Positions 23,883-33,738 are shown, counted from the first letter of the stretch. The stretch is 64,000 nt of DNA from Clostridia bacterium (GCA_028703495.1 JAQVMT010000005.1:43600-107599), one strand, 5' to 3'. A program made the numbers and translations. The notes: a model not told the origin generated them from the sequence alone.

Positions 23883-25580
23883 CTATTGGAAATAACGCAC
23901 GAAGTATACCTTTCCGGTGCCGTCCACGATTTCGATCTTTGCGACCTTAAGCCCATTTGCAGTAACTGTCGTTTCGTTGTTATTAAACGTATAGCCGCTT
24001 ACGATGTTTGTTGCGGTGTATTTGTTTGTGCTCGAACCTATTGTCCATGTGTATGTGCGATTCGTGCTATCCATGACGGTTGCATCCGCATTCCATGTTT
24101 TGGAGCCGTAGCCTGTCAAATAATTGAAGGAATAGCCGGTATAGGTTGCCTTGTAAGTAACCTTTAACGTCAATCCGTGGTAATTAACGAAGTCTTTTAC
24201 CGCATCGGGAAGTTCAACCGTTAGATTTGCCGTCTTGTTTGTGGGATCGACCGTTTCGATGTTTGGAGCGTAGCCTGTGGGCATTACGTCTTTGGTGAAT
24301 GCATCCGCGTGGGTTATACAGCCGATACCCGCGAGTTTATAGCCCTGCAGACCGCTGTTTACCGCAACGCCGACAACTCTTATGCAGTTTGTGCCCTGAA
24401 GCACGCGCAAGCTCAAGCTCGTATATTCAACCAAAAGGCTCTTGCTAAGCTCGGCAGTGGGGATCAAATAGGACGAAAGTACGGATTTGCTATCGACGAT
24501 TGCCTCGCTGACGTTGCTCGTTGCACGCGCGACCGTTCCGTCCATATAGCGTGTCTCTACTTGAGTATAATCGACGCCGAAGGTTGACGAACCCAAAGCA
24601 ATGGTTTCATACTGAATTTTGCCCATTTGCGCTACTACCTTGTTAACCGATTCGCCCAAACTGTTTTCCTCAAAGCTAACCGATTCGGATGCCTTTAGTT
24701 TTATAACAGAGCTTGAGGCAGCGTTTTCGGAGTTCACAACGTTTATGCTGTCGAATGCCCCCTTTTGTACGAAAACCACGCTTGTCGGTAGTAATATCGT
24801 AACGTCTTCTCTGATGGTGAGCGTTACCTCGTTGGGTGCGGCAGGAACGGTGGTGATTCCTTTTGTGAACACGATGTGCTTTATTGTTGCGCTGTAGTCG
24901 GTGAAATACATTCCGTTGTCATCGATATACAGAGCGTTATCGAGAGAGTATTCTTCCAACGCGTCCGAAATAGCCTGTTGTTGCTCGTCCGACAAATTTT
25001 TGATGTTGTCGTCTGTCAATGCGGCAAGCGCGTTGTTAAAGCTCGTCGCCATATTTGTCGTGTTTCCTAGGTTGTCGGTTGCAAGGGTTCTTGCGGTTGC
25101 GATTAGGTTGGTTATCGGGTTATTTGAGTGGTTAATGTAGCAAAGACTAGGATATGCGGAGGCAAACGCCTCGATTCCTGTGTAGTTATTGTCGCTGTCG
25201 GCATAAGCAGTTCTAAAACCGCTGTATGACAGCTCGATGCTGCCATCTATAACGTCACCGATGTTTAAAAACTGAACGTTATTGGTGTTGCAGTCATAGA
25301 AATAGGCGTAACCCTCCAAATTGGATTCCAAATCAACGCCCTTTGCATTCATGAGAACCTCAACCTCCTCGGGAGTGAAGTAACCCACGTCGCTGAAAAT
25401 CGCCTCCACTAGTATCATCGTATTGATGCTTCTTGCATTGGATTTTCCCTCGGTGATTCTGGCTTTTGTAATCGAATTGGATATGGTCGGAATTAGTATA
25501 GCAGCAAGAATTCCGATAATCACAATTACTATCATTAGTTCGATAAGCGTAAACGCTTTCTTGTTTTTCTTATGCTTCAT
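23883..25580 (-). CDS. Giant prepilin-like protein (type IV pilin N-terminus)
   Basis: The N-terminus KKNKKAFTLIELMIVIVIIGILAAILIPTI is a textbook class III prepilin signal: processing would occur before Phe (KKA/FTLIE) with the conserved Glu at +5. The total of about 565 residues is far longer than ordinary pilins (120-200). The middle contains VTLTIREDVTILLPTSVVFVQKGAFDSI, which resembles an LRR_5-like phrase; the C-terminal 150 residues look like beta-rich Ig-type domains. Of two in-phase ATGs I prefer 25580, six bases after AGGAGG. No pilus assembly ATPase, peptidase or platform gene is in the window. It sits downstream of an ECF sigma/anti-sigma pair on the same strand. Confidence 0.8.
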   Translation of the reverse strand: MKHKKNKKAFTLIELMIVIVIIGILAAILIPTISNSITKARITEGKSNARSINTMILVEAIFSDVGYFTPEEVEVLMNAKGVDLESNLEGYAYFYDCNTNNVQFLNIGDVIDGSIELSYSGFRTAYADSDNNYTGIEAFASAYPSLCYINHSNNPITNLIATARTLATDNLGNTTNMATSFNNALAALTDDNIKNLSDEQQQAISDALEEYSLDNALYIDDNGMYFTDYSATIKHIVFTKGITTVPAAPNEVTLTIREDVTILLPTSVVFVQKGAFDSINVVNSENAASSSVIKLKASESVSFEENSLGESVNKVVAQMGKIQYETIALGSSTFGVDYTQVETRYMDGTVARATSNVSEAIVDSKSVLSSYLIPTAELSKSLLVEYTSLSLRVLQGTNCIRVVGVAVNSGLQGYKLAGIGCITHADAFTKDVMPTGYAPNIETVDPTNKTANLTVELPDAVKDFVNYHGLTLKVTYKATYTGYSFNYLTGYGSKTWNADATVMDSTNRTYTWTIGSSTNKYTATNIVSGYTFNNNETTVTANGLKVAKIEIVDGTGKVYFVRYFQ

Positions 25581-25799
25581 AATCATCCTCCTTTCGACTT
25601 CAAGTTAGCTAGGCTCTGTCTATCCAAGAAGCAAAAAGAATAATTTCATTTTCCCGTCGTATCGTTTTAATGTAAACACAGCTCTACTATGCCATTAAAT
25701 ATTTGCCTTGAGGGAAATAATAACAGAAACTCGCTCTTTTATACTCTTGATTAGACTTACCTTGAATCTGCCGCAGTCCCCACAGCTAAGCAAATCCCG

Positions 25800-26423
25800 C
25801 TAGACCTCGCCGGTCACAATGATATTAAGATATATAAACACATCCTCGATAGAGGTGCTGTTTATCGTAATGAAAACGGTCAATCCGTCTTGAATGTGTC
25901 TGCTGTTGAGTAAAACGCAATTACCCGAACGGGAAAGACTGTACTCTACGGTGCATCCGTTTATTACCTTTGTAGTTTCAAAATAATGCGAATTAGCACG
26001 TTTGTATTCATCGTTGTCCTTGTTCTCAAACGCCTTTACGGTAATGGTGCTGCTTTCGTCGCCGACGATTTCATAGGTTTCGATCCATGCGACGGGATTA
26101 TCTCGGCTAAAGGCAATAACGCTGTAAGTGATATTGCCGAATTGACTTAACTTTGACGTGTACCCCATAGAGTTAAGCGTTGCGGAATTGCTGTCCGAAG
26201 CCTGTACCCACGTTATTTGCGACGTGGTTGTAGAAGGAAAGAATATTCCGATCAAAGCAGCAATAAGCACAACGGCAAACGAAATGGCTATCGCCTTTCC
26301 GATAAATCTACGCGGTTGTCGCTCTGCAGTGCCCGAAGTCTGTGCAAGCTTTCTTTGGAGCTTCAATTTGAAGTCCTTTCCGAGCTTTATAGAATCCACA
26401 TATTTCTTAAACTCATTATTCAT
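25800..26423 (-). CDS. Probable membrane-bound anti-sigma factor
   Basis: This is a 207-residue protein with a short basic cytoplasmic N-terminus (MNNEFKKYVDSIKLGKDFKLKLQRKL), one membrane helix at about residues 44-62 (GKAIAISFAVVLIAALIGIFF) and an extracytoplasmic domain. This architecture, just downstream of an ECF sigma gene, is that of a regulatory partner. I do not see a classical HxxxCxxC zinc anti-sigma motif. The outer domain (WVQASDSNSATLNSMGYTSK..., SVIAFSRDNPVAWIETY) is unassigned. The 138-bp gap to the sigma gene is larger than usual for such pairs. Confidence 0.65.
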   Translation of the reverse strand: MNNEFKKYVDSIKLGKDFKLKLQRKLAQTSGTAERQPRRFIGKAIAISFAVVLIAALIGIFFPSTTTSQITWVQASDSNSATLNSMGYTSKLSQFGNITYSVIAFSRDNPVAWIETYEIVGDESSTITVKAFENKDNDEYKRANSHYFETTKVINGCTVEYSLSRSGNCVLLNSRHIQDGLTVFITINSTSIEDVFIYLNIIVTGEV

Positions 26424-26561
26424 GTTATCAATTCCCGTATCCTGTTAATTGTCAGAATCTTACTCTGTCGAAAACCTTCGCACAATTGATTTTCAATCGG
26501 CGTGATAATGATTCTCGAAGTCTATCTCAATCCGTGTTGCCCTTAAATAACCTGCAAACTC

Positions 26562-27083
26562 CTATTCCCTTTTCCTATAAAAGCCTGATTCATCATCGTC
26601 CTCTATATATTGTTTTAATCGAATGCGCCCACGTCTGAGCCACTGTCCGACTGTGATTTTATTCCTATTCAACAACTCGGCGATTTCATTAATGGAATAG
26701 TCCTCATAGTAGTACATTAGAATTGCCGTAGATTGCATCGGCGGAAGTCGTTTAATCAAGGCGGCCAATCCGTCCTCTTGCTCTGCCTCTTGCATCGGAA
26801 TCTCCTCCGCCTCGTCCAATGAAACGTTCCGCTTCTTAGATGCGGACTTTTTCAAATCCTTGCACTTATTGACGACGACTTTTATCAGCCAATTCTTAAG
26901 GTGAAGCGCGCTTTCGAATTGCGGCTTGTTCACTGTTACGTATTTGATGAATGCGTCTTGGACAATATCCTCCGCATCGCATCGATCTTTTGTGTAAAAA
27001 AAGGCAATCCGAAAAAGCGTATCGCCGTACAAGTCCACGGCGTCACTTAGGTTTTCGTCGTATTTATCTGCAGATATATCCAT
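26562..27083 (-). CDS. ECF-type RNA polymerase sigma factor
   Basis: This 173-residue sigma-70 family protein lacks regions 1 and 3, as ECF factors do. Region 2 is seen as YGDTLFRIAFFYTKDRCDAEDIVQDAFIKYV, and region 4 as LPPMQSTAILMYYYEDYSINEIAELLNRNKITVGQWLRRGRIRLKQ with its helix-turn-helix. The usual TVK.RL of region 4.2 is TVGQWLRRGR here. GAGAGGGC precedes the ATG. Target promoters are not identified; the flanking prepilin-like and 906-residue surface genes are candidates. Confidence 0.9.
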   Translation of the reverse strand: MDISADKYDENLSDAVDLYGDTLFRIAFFYTKDRCDAEDIVQDAFIKYVTVNKPQFESALHLKNWLIKVVVNKCKDLKKSASKKRNVSLDEAEEIPMQEAEQEDGLAALIKRLPPMQSTAILMYYYEDYSINEIAELLNRNKITVGQWLRRGRIRLKQYIEDDDESGFYRKRE

Positions 27084-27515
27084 ATTGCCCTCTCAAATGT
27101 GTTACGATTTTCTATTCGAATAAAATACAATAATCGTTAATCATGCTTCAGTTTTTTTCGAAGAATGTGTTTTTGATGCTTGAATTATTTAACGCGATCC
27201 GTAACGGAACTACATAAAAATGCACTGGGCTTCAACTCAAGTCGCCGATGAATAATGTTAATCAAACTAGATTAACAATAGCATCTTATTTGTTATATTT
27301 CGCAGTGTTTACAACATGAGGCTTTGTTCCTTATTCCGTAACACATTGCATTAATTTGCATATTCTTAACTCTTTCTTGTATTGCTCGGATTTCCACTGC
27401 ATTAAAAAAGGGGCTGTCGACAACTCGACAACCCCGTGATATCATAAATTATATCAACACTTCGATACTAACTAGCTTCTAACAAATTTATTAGATGCAG
27501 ATTATCATGAGTCCT
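27084..27515. other. Intergenic region between ECF gene and the 906-residue gene
   Basis: It contains the terminator at 27404-27435 and a 7-bp inverted repeat GTTAATC-N6-GATTAAC (27257-27276), which could be a regulator site upstream of the ECF gene. No gene-like frame is seen. Confidence 0.5.
27404..27435 (-). terminator. Terminator of the 906-residue surface protein gene
   Basis: GGGGTTGTCGA / TCGACAGCCCC stem (one G-T pair) with a 4-base loop, followed by six Ts on the minus strand, 80 bases after the stop. Confidence 0.85.
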
Positions 27516-30236
27516 TTATTTACCCAAACGCTTTTCGTCTTTCTTCCAAGCGTTAAGTTTATGTGCCTGCTTACGTTTTCTCACAATAACTACGATAATA
27601 ACGATGACCAACGCACCGACTAAGCATATCGTACCGATGACTTCCCAACCAAGAGAGGACGTTTTTCCTGAGGAATTGCTTTCTTCCTCTTCTTCCTCTT
27701 CCTCTTCTTCCTCGTTGTCGTCTAAACGTTCATCAGCTAAGTCGGAAAGGCTGAAGTCGTAGAAGATTGCATTATCAAAGTTTGCGCCTTCGCTTGTGCC
27801 GTTGAAAAGAATAGGATCGGGAACAACTGTTTCCTCTTCTTCTTCCTTTTTATCTTCGGTTTCTTCGGGGAACACATAGCCTAGCTTTTCGACTTCCTCT
27901 TGGAAAGCTGCCTTTTCAAGAGTGGTATAATCAGCCATATCCACCAGAATAGAACCCGTAGTCGTACCGGTGCCGTCCTTCAAGCCGTTCCAAATCTCAA
28001 TGGTAACGGTTCTTGCGACCTCGCCCGTGGCAAGATAGAAAACGTATTCGGTGAAGCCGTTGCCTAAATCAACGGATGTGCGCTTCAATACTCTGTCGGC
28101 GTTTGCCGTAGCTTCTGCGGCGTTGAGGTGCAAGTTGATGTCACCGCTGATATAGATATTCAATGCGCCGTCCAATTCCTTCGCAACAATCGAGAAACGG
28201 TAATAGGTGCTTGCTGTGAGGGAAACAGTGCTGCTCTTTAAACCGAACGACGTTTCGACGTTGTTGGTCATCCAAAGCATATTATTGTAGCCATCCGAGA
28301 TAAAGTCGGCGGCGGTAATGCCAAGTGCTAGGTTTTTATCGACTTCGGTGGAGTTTAACACGCCGAAGTTCACGGGATAGACCACATCACCTTGGTCATC
28401 TACAATAAGGTTACCGTCATCGTCCACGAATGAGTAGTTGATTCCCGTTCCGAACATACCCGTCCAACCGGAGGGAGCGTAGGGGTAGGAGCCCAGAAGC
28501 TCGTTGGATGCGTAATCATCAAACAAGCCGTTTGTCAGGGTGGAAGTACCTAAGGTCGACGAGAGCTGCAACTTCTTAATATAAGTGCCGCTGGTTGAGT
28601 CGCTGTAATCCTTCTTTGTGATTTTGTTTACTTCCAATTCGGTGATGTAAAGAATTCCCTTTTGGTTGAGGTTGCTGTCCGATGCTTGTGCACGTGATCC
28701 GACATATGCTTCCAACCAAAGTGTTACATCTTCGGTCTGACTAGGCATAACATAGAAGCTATACTTAACCCAACCGTTCATCTTGTCCTCGGAGATATCC
28801 GAAGGAGTGGTAATTGAAGTAAAGCTACTCGAATACTTTCCGCTTGCATCGTTGAGATAGATATTTGCGCCCGTATTGGGATTCATTCCTACCATTCTTA
28901 CGTACATGCTTACGACGTAATAGTCGTTATAGGAGTACTTGTTCACGGTGAAATCGCTTTGAGTGCCGTCCTCGATAAGCTTAGAAAGGATGATACCGCC
29001 GACGCCGCTAGTTCCTGCGGTATTTGTAATCTTATAGATTAACAAATCGTCCACCGTACCCGTTTCGTCAGAGATAAACGGGAAATATATTGTATTTTTA
29101 TAAGTTGCAGCCTCGGAGTTGAGATAGTCATCAACCGAAATAACACTGATCCAATCTTCAACCTTACTGTTTCCCGAATAGATGAAGTCGGGATTTTCGG
29201 ACAAAGCCTTCAGCTCGTCAACCTGCGCCGTGGTGTACAAATTTGCGATATTTTCGGTATCGTCTTTAATCGAGTAGTAGGAGTAGACCTTCGTTTGAGG
29301 CGTGGTATCCTTCTCTCTCAAAGCCGAGCCGTAGTCGCCCGCGGTAACTTCGGAGCATACGATATTATCGATAAACGCCGTTCCGGTAGCCAAAATCAAA
29401 TTGTTAAGTCCCAAGCCAAACTCGAAATACATAGTTTTGCTGGAGCTTTCGTTTCCTCTGATGTAGTATTGGTATAGTTTCCAAGCTCCGCCTGTCTCGA
29501 TACTCTTGAAAGACAAGCCGTCAACCAAATCGTCCGAGCTGTCCGAGGCGGAAGAAGTAGTCTTCAACACGACCGAAAGTCCGTTGCCGGATTGAACGCC
29601 CACGGTTTTTACCCAAAAACTGATTTTATAAAAGCTCTCGGATGCAACCGAAAAACTCGAAGAAGTAAATCTTGCGTAGCTTTCTTTATAGGACGAAACC
29701 ATAAAGACTCTCGACGTGTCGGTATCTTCATTTAAATCCTTGTCCTCACCAAGCAATTTTGCCGCTTCCTCGCGTTCTTCCTCGGTCAAGGATAGATCCG
29801 TCGAGGGCGTGTAAGGATTGCTCACGGTGTAGCCGGCTTCCTTGGAGGTCAAAACACCGTTGATGTTCGTGCCCGCCTTAGCCCATTCTTCTTCTGTCGT
29901 TCCGACAACTCCGCTCAAAATCTTGTCGTTGTCGTCTTGGGAGATCGTCCAGTAGTGCGCCATACGCGGATAGGTCAATTGATCATAGTCAATTGAGTAA
30001 TCAAAACCACCGTTAACAATCTTGTTCGCGCTTTTTTGGACAGTTGTCGTCGTGTTGCTGACTTCAGAGTGAGTCGTCGCTTCAAAGTTGATGTACTTTA
30101 TCGTAGCAACCAAGAAGAACGCAAGAAGCAAAAGCAACACAACCAAAACAATAAGCTTTTGAATAAGAATATTCTTTGGTTGCGCGGTAGCGGCGGGAGC
30201 ATCTCCCTTAATGTAACTGTTTGTCTTTTTTCCCAT
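27516..30236 (-). CDS. Large surface protein with membrane segments at both ends
   Basis: This is a 906-residue protein with a membrane helix near residues 24-46 (NILIQKLIVLVVLLLLLAFFLV) and another near 873-895 (GTICLVGALVIVIIVVIV) followed by a basic tail. The long extracytoplasmic part contains at least three beta-sandwich-like segments with the flavour of carbohydrate-binding modules (for example FYKISFWVKTVG...YYIRGNESS and YYRFSIVAKELDGALNIYISG). A run of eleven Glu (EEEEEEEEEEE) precedes the C-terminal helix. I do not recognise a catalytic domain. The start follows TAGGTGG. It is divergent from the TSUP gene and upstream, on the same strand, of the ECF module. Confidence 0.75.
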   Translation of the reverse strand: MGKKTNSYIKGDAPAATAQPKNILIQKLIVLVVLLLLLAFFLVATIKYINFEATTHSEVSNTTTTVQKSANKIVNGGFDYSIDYDQLTYPRMAHYWTISQDDNDKILSGVVGTTEEEWAKAGTNINGVLTSKEAGYTVSNPYTPSTDLSLTEEEREEAAKLLGEDKDLNEDTDTSRVFMVSSYKESYARFTSSSFSVASESFYKISFWVKTVGVQSGNGLSVVLKTTSSASDSSDDLVDGLSFKSIETGGAWKLYQYYIRGNESSSKTMYFEFGLGLNNLILATGTAFIDNIVCSEVTAGDYGSALREKDTTPQTKVYSYYSIKDDTENIANLYTTAQVDELKALSENPDFIYSGNSKVEDWISVISVDDYLNSEAATYKNTIYFPFISDETGTVDDLLIYKITNTAGTSGVGGIILSKLIEDGTQSDFTVNKYSYNDYYVVSMYVRMVGMNPNTGANIYLNDASGKYSSSFTSITTPSDISEDKMNGWVKYSFYVMPSQTEDVTLWLEAYVGSRAQASDSNLNQKGILYITELEVNKITKKDYSDSTSGTYIKKLQLSSTLGTSTLTNGLFDDYASNELLGSYPYAPSGWTGMFGTGINYSFVDDDGNLIVDDQGDVVYPVNFGVLNSTEVDKNLALGITAADFISDGYNNMLWMTNNVETSFGLKSSTVSLTASTYYRFSIVAKELDGALNIYISGDINLHLNAAEATANADRVLKRTSVDLGNGFTEYVFYLATGEVARTVTIEIWNGLKDGTGTTTGSILVDMADYTTLEKAAFQEEVEKLGYVFPEETEDKKEEEEETVVPDPILFNGTSEGANFDNAIFYDFSLSDLADERLDDNEEEEEEEEEEESNSSGKTSSLGWEVIGTICLVGALVIVIIVVIVRKRKQAHKLNAWKKDEKRLGK

Positions 30237-30253
30237 CTTAATACCACCTAATG

Positions 30254-30282
30254 TGTATAGTTTATATAATAACCATGCGCAA
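30254..30282 (-). promoter_or_regulatory. Candidate promoter of the 906-residue protein gene
   Basis: On the minus strand TTGCGC is followed after 17 bases by TATACA, just upstream of the ribosome-binding site. The -35 match is partial. Confidence 0.4.
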
Positions 30283-30678
30283 AACGCACGATTAATTGCG
30301 TAGATAGATGAATCGGCATTTGTCCGTTAACAATTTGTGCCTTGTTTCGGGTGAGGGTGGCAGTGAAGATTCATACAACGAGCCGTCGCAGCCTCTATCC
30401 AAAAGCACCTGACAAGTATATTCCAAATAAGTTAAATATTTGTTAAAAGCGTTATTCCATATTGCGCGCACGATAGTCATCAACAAGCCACACAAGCCAA
30501 CTTGCATAAATTTAATCGCGCAAGACAACGGGACTTTTTAAGCCCGTCTTTGTATTCTAATACAAAACACAAAGAAAATCAATTACATTTGATATATTTA
30601 TTGTATTTTTTTCCGAAAAAGACAAAATAATAGCGAAAAGCTTTTTGCGCAACACGCAAGTATGAGGTTGGATAAGAT
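30283..30678. other. Divergent intergenic region, no gene seen
   Basis: The minus-strand ORF-track frame 30292-30528 has no ribosome-binding site and no recognisable protein character. A short CGGG / CCCG hairpin with a T-rich loop occurs near 30525-30548. Confidence 0.45.
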
Positions 30679-31032
30679 ATGAAAAAGATTATAGTGCCGT
30701 TACTGGCTTTGGCAATAGGGTTTATTACCGGTTTCAATGGCGGTGGCGGCGGAATATTTGCCGTCTTATTATTGCTGTACGTTTTAAAATACCCCGCGAA
30801 GAAGGCGCACGCAACCGCTATCTATATTATTTTCCCGTTGTGCGCGATATCGGCGATCATCTATCTATTTACAAACCGAATCGATGTGGCAGTGGCTTTG
30901 CCTGCAACCTTGGGTGTCGCAATAGGCGGAGTCGTCGGAGCATATTTGCTCAACAACCTCAACGACGAAAAAATCGGCTATATCTTCGGCGTTATACTTC
31001 TCGCATCCGCCTGCTATGTCGCGTTTGGCTAA
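30679..31032 (+). CDS. Half-size TSUP (TauE/SafE) permease
   Basis: This is a 117-residue membrane protein of the TSUP family, whose members export sulfite, sulfoacetate or similar organosulfur anions. The N-terminal glycine-rich motif GFITGFNGGGGGIFAVLLLLYVLKYPAKKAHATA is diagnostic. Full TSUP proteins have about 250 residues with two homologous halves; here only one four-helix half is present. Paired half-size genes are known in Clostridia, but no partner lies next to it. The frame ends naturally, so it may act as a homodimer. Confidence 0.8.
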   Translation: MKKIIVPLLALAIGFITGFNGGGGGIFAVLLLLYVLKYPAKKAHATAIYIIFPLCAISAIIYLFTNRIDVAVALPATLGVAIGGVVGAYLLNNLNDEKIGYIFGVILLASACYVAFG

Positions 31033-31220
31033 GAGATTCATCATAGACGACTTTGTTCAATCCCGACGGTATATTGTCGGAATGAAAATAGATAAAAAGG
31101 GTTTGCTTGGGATAATGCTTGCATTTTTTCGTGATCCGTGTTAACATATATGTACAATAATATACTATATTGCTTCCGATTTTGTATATTTGTCGAGTGG
31201 ATATTTGAGGAGATTATTCG

Positions 31221-31772
31221 ATGAGAACATTTATTGCATTGGAATTGCCCGACAAGACATTGGATTACGTCGATCGCACGCAAGAGGAGCTGAGCCGTTA
31301 TATCGAGGGAAACTTCGTTTATTCGGCTAATATGCACATAACGGTGGATTTTTTGGGCGAGATTACCCCCAAAATGTGTCAAAAAGCGATGGAAATCATC
31401 CGCTCGGTGTCGTTTTCCTGCTATGCTTGCGATATATCGCTCGGTAGGCTCATGCTTTACGGAAAAGGTGTCGTTGTTCAGGAGATTAAGCTCAATCAAG
31501 CTCTCTCAAGCCTGAAAAACGCTTTGGATATCTTACTTAAAAACGAAGGCTTTACACTGGAGGATCGCCCCTTCAAGCCGCATATTACTCTTTTGCGCCA
31601 AGCAACTCATACTCAAAACTTCAACGAGATCAAGAAAAATATCGCTATCTACAACCGCCCGCAATCGGCACAAACACTCACGTTGTTTTTAAGTGATAAC
31701 TCCTCGGGCAAATACGTCTACTCTCCGCTTGAAAGAGTTACCCTGTTAAGTAACCCCGCCGTTATCGTTTAA
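31221..31772 (+). CDS. thpR: RNA 2',3'-cyclic phosphodiesterase (ThpR/LigT)
   Basis: This is a 2H phosphoesterase that opens 2',3'-cyclic phosphates on RNA ends; it was historically named 2'-5' RNA ligase. Both catalytic HxT motifs are present: HITVDFLG (His39) and HITLLRQ (His121). The N-terminus MRTFIALELPD is typical and the length of 183 is standard. The start is ATG 31221 behind TGAGGAG. It appears monocistronic. Confidence 0.92.
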   Translation: MRTFIALELPDKTLDYVDRTQEELSRYIEGNFVYSANMHITVDFLGEITPKMCQKAMEIIRSVSFSCYACDISLGRLMLYGKGVVVQEIKLNQALSSLKNALDILLKNEGFTLEDRPFKPHITLLRQATHTQNFNEIKKNIAIYNRPQSAQTLTLFLSDNSSGKYVYSPLERVTLLSNPAVIV

Positions 31773-32244
31773 CCTTCCTTCAGATTTACTAGCTTGCGCA
31801 TGATAACCGACGCTTTGCTTATATCGAAGTAGGCGGTATATGATATGTGCGGCTCTTGGAGTATAACCGAACAGTCCAAGAACGGAAGCGGTTGCAAATT
31901 GTGCATTTATATACATATTATTAATAATTATTATTTATCCAAAAGTGCGGTTTCGGAGGCTTTTTTGAGTGGTTTTGTTTAAAAAATGCTTGTTATTGTC
32001 TAATACACTGCTATTATACTAATTAAGTAAAGCTGTTTTATACACTTTTTTTATGGATACGATTGCTTTTTTTGTGTGTTTGGTTGTAAAATTATACTGC
32101 TTCGGTTTTGAATAAGAAAATTGCGGAAGCGGAGGGAAAGAATAAAGAAGGCGGCTAATTAAATGTTTGCAACGAATGGGACTTTATCCGAGGAGTTTGC
32201 AAATGCAAGAAAACAAAAGATAAATCGGCATACAAGGAGGGCAT
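31773..32244. other. Intergenic region upstream of hutH
   Basis: AT-rich DNA with no gene-like frame except a 35-codon frame from ATG 32163 that overlaps the hutH start and has no good ribosome-binding site. TTGCTT-N18-TAAAAT (about 32064-32093) is a weak promoter candidate for the hut genes. Confidence 0.4.
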
Positions 32245-33738
32245 ATGATAAGGACGGTAATAATCGATAAAGGGCTTGGGATTGAACAAGTGGTTGCTGT
32301 GGCGCGTTTTGGGGCGAAGGTTAGGCTTAGCGAAAGGGCGAAGGACAGGATTGCGCGGAGCAGAGCATTGATTGATAATATCGTGGAAGGCGGGGAAGCA
32401 GTTTATGGCGTCAACACGGGATTCGGAAAATTCAGCGATGTTGCAATAAGCCGCGGCGATGCCGTTCGTTTACAGGAAAACCTAATTATGAGTCATGCTT
32501 GCGGTGTCGGCGAGCCGTTTTGTAAGGAGATAGTGCGCGGAATGATGCTGTTGCGAGTAAACGCTTTGTCGGTCGGTTACAGCGGAGTGAAGCTCGACAC
32601 GGTTGAGTTGCTAGTGGAACTACTCAACAAGGACGTGATACCTTACGTCCCGTCTAAGGGAAGCTTGGGTGCCAGCGGTGATCTGGCTCCTCTGTCGCAC
32701 GTTGCGTTATGCTTGATCGGAAAGGGCAGGTGCTATTACAGAAACAAGCTTATGGACACGGAAGAAGCGTTTGCCAAGTGCGGATTAAGCAAGGTTACTC
32801 TCGGCGAAAAGGAGGGACTTGCGTTAATAAACGGTACGCAAGCCATGAATGCAATCGCCGTGCTTGCGGTTTATGACAGCCGGTATTTAATGGAAATCAG
32901 CACTAAGGTTGCAGGCTTGACGATAGAGGCTTTAGGCGGAATAATCGATGCTTACGATGACAGAGTGCATCAAATAAGGCTTCAAAAGGGGCAGATCGAA
33001 ATTGCGCGTCAGCTTCGCGAAAACCTACGTGGAAGCGCGAATATAAGAAAGCAGGGTGACGAGCGTGTTCAGGACGCGTATACGCTTAGGTGTATTCCGC
33101 AGGTTCACGGTGCAAGCTACGATGCCATTAGCTATATTGAAGGGATTGTTTCCAACGAAATCAACGCGGTTACGGATAATCCCGTAATAATTCCTACGGG
33201 AGAGGCGATAAGCGGCGGAAACTTTCACGGGCAGTATTTGAGTATGGCTATGGATTATCTTGCGATTGCCGTTGCCGAGCTTGCCAACATCAGTGAAAGG
33301 CGCACCGAGCGTATGGTTAATCCGCAATTAAACTATGGCTTACCGGCGTTTTTAGTGGAAAAGGGCGGACTTAACAACGGCTTCATGATTCCGCAGTACG
33401 TTGCTGCCGCGCTTGTTTCGGAGAACAAGGTGCTTTGCCACCCGGCTGTTGTGGATTCCATTACCAGTAGCGCAAATCAGGAGGACCACGTCAGTATGGG
33501 TATGACCGCCGCAAGAAAGGCGCGAGAGGTCATCAAGAATGTGCAAAACGTTTTGGGAATAGAGCTTATGACCGCATGTCAAGCAATCGAGCTTGCCAAA
33601 AAGCAAGACAAGCTGTCCGACATCAACGCGAAGAGCTGGCACACGGTAAGAAAATTCGTGCCGTACGTTGCAGAGGACGTATATCTTGCACCGCTTATCG
33701 AAAAGTGCGAGCAAATAATTACGGAGCAATTGCTTTAG
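32245..33738 (+). CDS. hutH: Histidine ammonia-lyase
   Basis: This enzyme deaminates L-histidine to urocanate, the first step of histidine catabolism, using a self-made MIO cofactor. The MIO triad is visible in GSLGASGDLAPLSH (Ala143-Ser144-Gly145), as is the N-terminal active-site phrase YGVNTGFGKF. Other family motifs are NGTQAMNA, TDNPVI and SANQEDHVSMG. The length of 497 is standard. The start is ATG 32245 with AAGGAGG upstream. hutU and formimidoyltransferase follow on the same strand, so this is a hut cluster, although spaced by repeat-bearing DNA. Confidence 0.97.
   Translation: MIRTVIIDKGLGIEQVVAVARFGAKVRLSERAKDRIARSRALIDNIVEGGEAVYGVNTGFGKFSDVAISRGDAVRLQENLIMSHACGVGEPFCKEIVRGMMLLRVNALSVGYSGVKLDTVELLVELLNKDVIPYVPSKGSLGASGDLAPLSHVALCLIGKGRCYYRNKLMDTEEAFAKCGLSKVTLGEKEGLALINGTQAMNAIAVLAVYDSRYLMEISTKVAGLTIEALGGIIDAYDDRVHQIRLQKGQIEIARQLRENLRGSANIRKQGDERVQDAYTLRCIPQVHGASYDAISYIEGIVSNEINAVTDNPVIIPTGEAISGGNFHGQYLSMAMDYLAIAVAELANISERRTERMVNPQLNYGLPAFLVEKGGLNNGFMIPQYVAAALVSENKVLCHPAVVDSITSSANQEDHVSMGMTAARKAREVIKNVQNVLGIELMTACQAIELAKKQDKLSDINAKSWHTVRKFVPYVAEDVYLAPLIEKCEQIITEQLL

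Noticed and set aside
30292-30528. 78-residue minus-strand ORF
   Set aside because: No ribosome-binding site; it lies between divergent genes and ends near a promoter.
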